Below, one piece after another: positions 62,904 to 64,000 of a stretch of 64,000 bases of DNA (within the stretch, counting starts at the first letter, position 1; the number at the start of each line of letters is the position of its first letter). Origin of the DNA: Spirodela intermedia (lineage: Eukaryota > Streptophyta > Magnoliopsida > Alismatales > Araceae); assembly GCA_902729315.2 (NCBI GenBank), contig LR746267.1:7442424-7506423 (forward strand), given 5' to 3'. The notes beneath the pieces are model-generated. The model did no database searches, was not told the origin of the DNA, and worked only from the letters and a program-made list of their open reading frames with translations. A program made the position numbers and the translations under genes.

Positions 62904-64000
62904 ATGGAGATGGAGATGTTGCTCAAGGAGATTCCTAGCGCCGCGCCAGGTCTTTTTTGGGACCAGCAACGCCTGGTGGAAGAGCAAAGGGAAGAGATGC
63001 AGCGGTTACAGGGGCTGGTCGAGGAGACCATCTATCGGGGCGGGTATGCGCATTGGGGAAGCAACTCTGTATTTGAAATCCCGGGAATTCGCACCGCCGC
63101 CGGTCGTTCGGACGGCTCACCGCCGTTCCTTACGGGATGCAATTCCGCGGCCGACGGCGTATCTCGATTGGTTGTGGATCGGACGAACCTTTCTCGCTCG
63201 CCGTCCGTGGATGAGGGGAGCCTATTTCGCCACCTCATCCCAGATTATGGCGAGTTAGATGCCTGTCTGTCCTCCACCGCCGAGCAGCAAGCTGAGCTCG
63301 GCTTGCTCCGCCGACTCCGTTCCATCCACTTAGGGGACGACATCGACCCGGCGACGACTGGGAACGTCTCAGCCGACCCTTATGGAATCTGGGGTGCCCT
63401 GGGGGACGTTTCATCCTCCGGTGGCTTATTCAACGAACGTTTTGACGAGTCCAGGACTTCGTTGGTACAGCTGCAGCATTTCAGTCCGAGTTCCAGCATT
63501 CTGCAGACATGCCCGTCTTCCCTTGGTTTACATGGCTCTCCGACTTCGCATCCTGGTAGAGTATGTTCTGCACCCTTCAACAGTCTGAACAATGGCGGTG
63601 TGTGGGCTGGTCTGCGAGATAACCAGAGTTTTGGTTTATGGGAAGATCCTTTCGATACACCAGCACAAACCCTGGATGCTTTTTCCACCGACAGGAACGA
63701 GGTAGTCATGGACCTTCTGGCATCACACAGGAACAGCTTCGACTCCAACGATCTCTGGGATGTGGTTACTCCCCCCATTTCTCCTCAGACTGTGCTGACT
63801 GACTCACAGCCCGGTATTTCTCACCTTCACCAACAGAAAGGATTGTCTCCCAATGATTGTGATCTCCATTATCTGACACCAATGAGAAACTCGCAAGGGA
63901 TGAATCGCTTCTCTTGTGAGGACAGCTTCATCATCCACCAGAAAGAGCTGCCCTGCGAAGTTGGTAACAATGGGAACTTGACACAAATGGTCGGTGGGTT
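62904..64000 (+). CDS. Probable Pumilio-family RNA-binding protein, N-terminal part
   Basis: One frame stays open from the ATG at 62904 to the window end (365 codons). The last in-frame upstream stop is at 62775, and 62904 is the first ATG after it. The protein starts MEMEMLLKEIPSA; a short acidic LLxEIP motif at the N-terminus is, as far as I recall, typical of plant Pumilio homologues of the APUM7/8/12 type. The rest is Ser/Pro/Asn-rich and low in structure, as expected for the region before the PUF repeats. No PUF repeat lies in the window, so the assignment is provisional. Such proteins bind the 3' UTR of mRNAs and repress them. Confidence 0.5.
   Translation, partial: MEMEMLLKEIPSAAPGLFWDQQRLVEEQREEMQRLQGLVEETIYRGGYAHWGSNSVFEIPGIRTAAGRSDGSPPFLTGCNSAADGVSRLVVDRTNLSRSPSVDEGSLFRHLIPDYGELDACLSSTAEQQAELGLLRRLRSIHLGDDIDPATTGNVSADPYGIWGALGDVSSSGGLFNERFDESRTSLVQLQHFSPSSSILQTCPSSLGLHGSPTSHPGRVCSAPFNSLNNGGVWAGLRDNQSFGLWEDPFDTPAQTLDAFSTDRNEVVMDLLASHRNSFDSNDLWDVVTPPISPQTVLTDSQPGISHLHQQKGLSPNDCDLHYLTPMRNSQGMNRFSCEDSFIIHQKELPCEVGNNGNLTQMVGG

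Overview
This window is nuclear DNA from a flowering plant. Genes carry spliceosomal introns, and the families are plant-specific or plant-typical: class III peroxidase, DUF630/DUF632, DEMETER/ROS1 glycosylase, TTL and HCC2. Worn Ty1/copia and L1-type retrotransposons fill most of the space between genes. Several coding exons are very GC-rich (peroxidase, eEF1A, LTP-like, TTL) against AT-rich spacers. That contrast suggests a monocot, but this is inference and not proof.

Layout. 1-4.4 kb is a decayed copia element followed by the 3' part of an L1-type LINE. 5.9-7.1 kb is a broken partial copy of a DUF632 gene whose intact version lies at 12.1-14.8 kb. Between the two copies are an LTPG-like GPI-anchored lipid-transfer-protein gene with one apparent frameshift (7.15-8.05 kb) and a class III peroxidase (9.67-10.81 kb). 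eEF1A (minus strand, 15.6-17.0 kb) has a 2.2-kb 5'-UTR intron holding a six-copy tandem repeat. Its promoter is head-to-head with a PHP-domain phosphoesterase gene (19.7-22.5 kb). A syringolide-induced-like gene (24.35-25.3 kb), a TTL gene (minus, 26.0-29.0 kb) and the SCO1-like gene HCC2 (minus, 31.2-34.9 kb) follow. 35-42 kb is AT-rich and contains a decayed, interrupted copia element. A complete DEMETER/ROS1-like 5-methylcytosine DNA glycosylase of 18 coding exons occupies 43.7-50.6 kb. 52.5-62.5 kb holds an orphan small ORF, a lone first exon of a MATE transporter, copia fragments, an LTR pair and a two-unit tandem repeat. The window ends inside the 5' part of a probable Pumilio-family gene.

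Gene models were built by hand from splice sites and reading-frame phase. Six multi-exon models close exactly in frame: DUF632 639 aa, eEF1A 447 aa, PHP 423 aa, TTL 592 aa, HCC2 271 aa and the DEMETER-like protein 1533 aa. The peroxidase closes at 323 aa. The genes do not form one pathway; they are ordinary neighbours in a TE-rich chromosome. The least ordinary signals are the tandem array in the eEF1A leader intron, a predicted GC-AG intron in HCC2, in-frame stop-free introns in the peroxidase and the glycosylase, the DUF632 partial duplication, and a perfect telo-box palindrome in front of an orphan ORF. I found no sign of a wholly new biological system.
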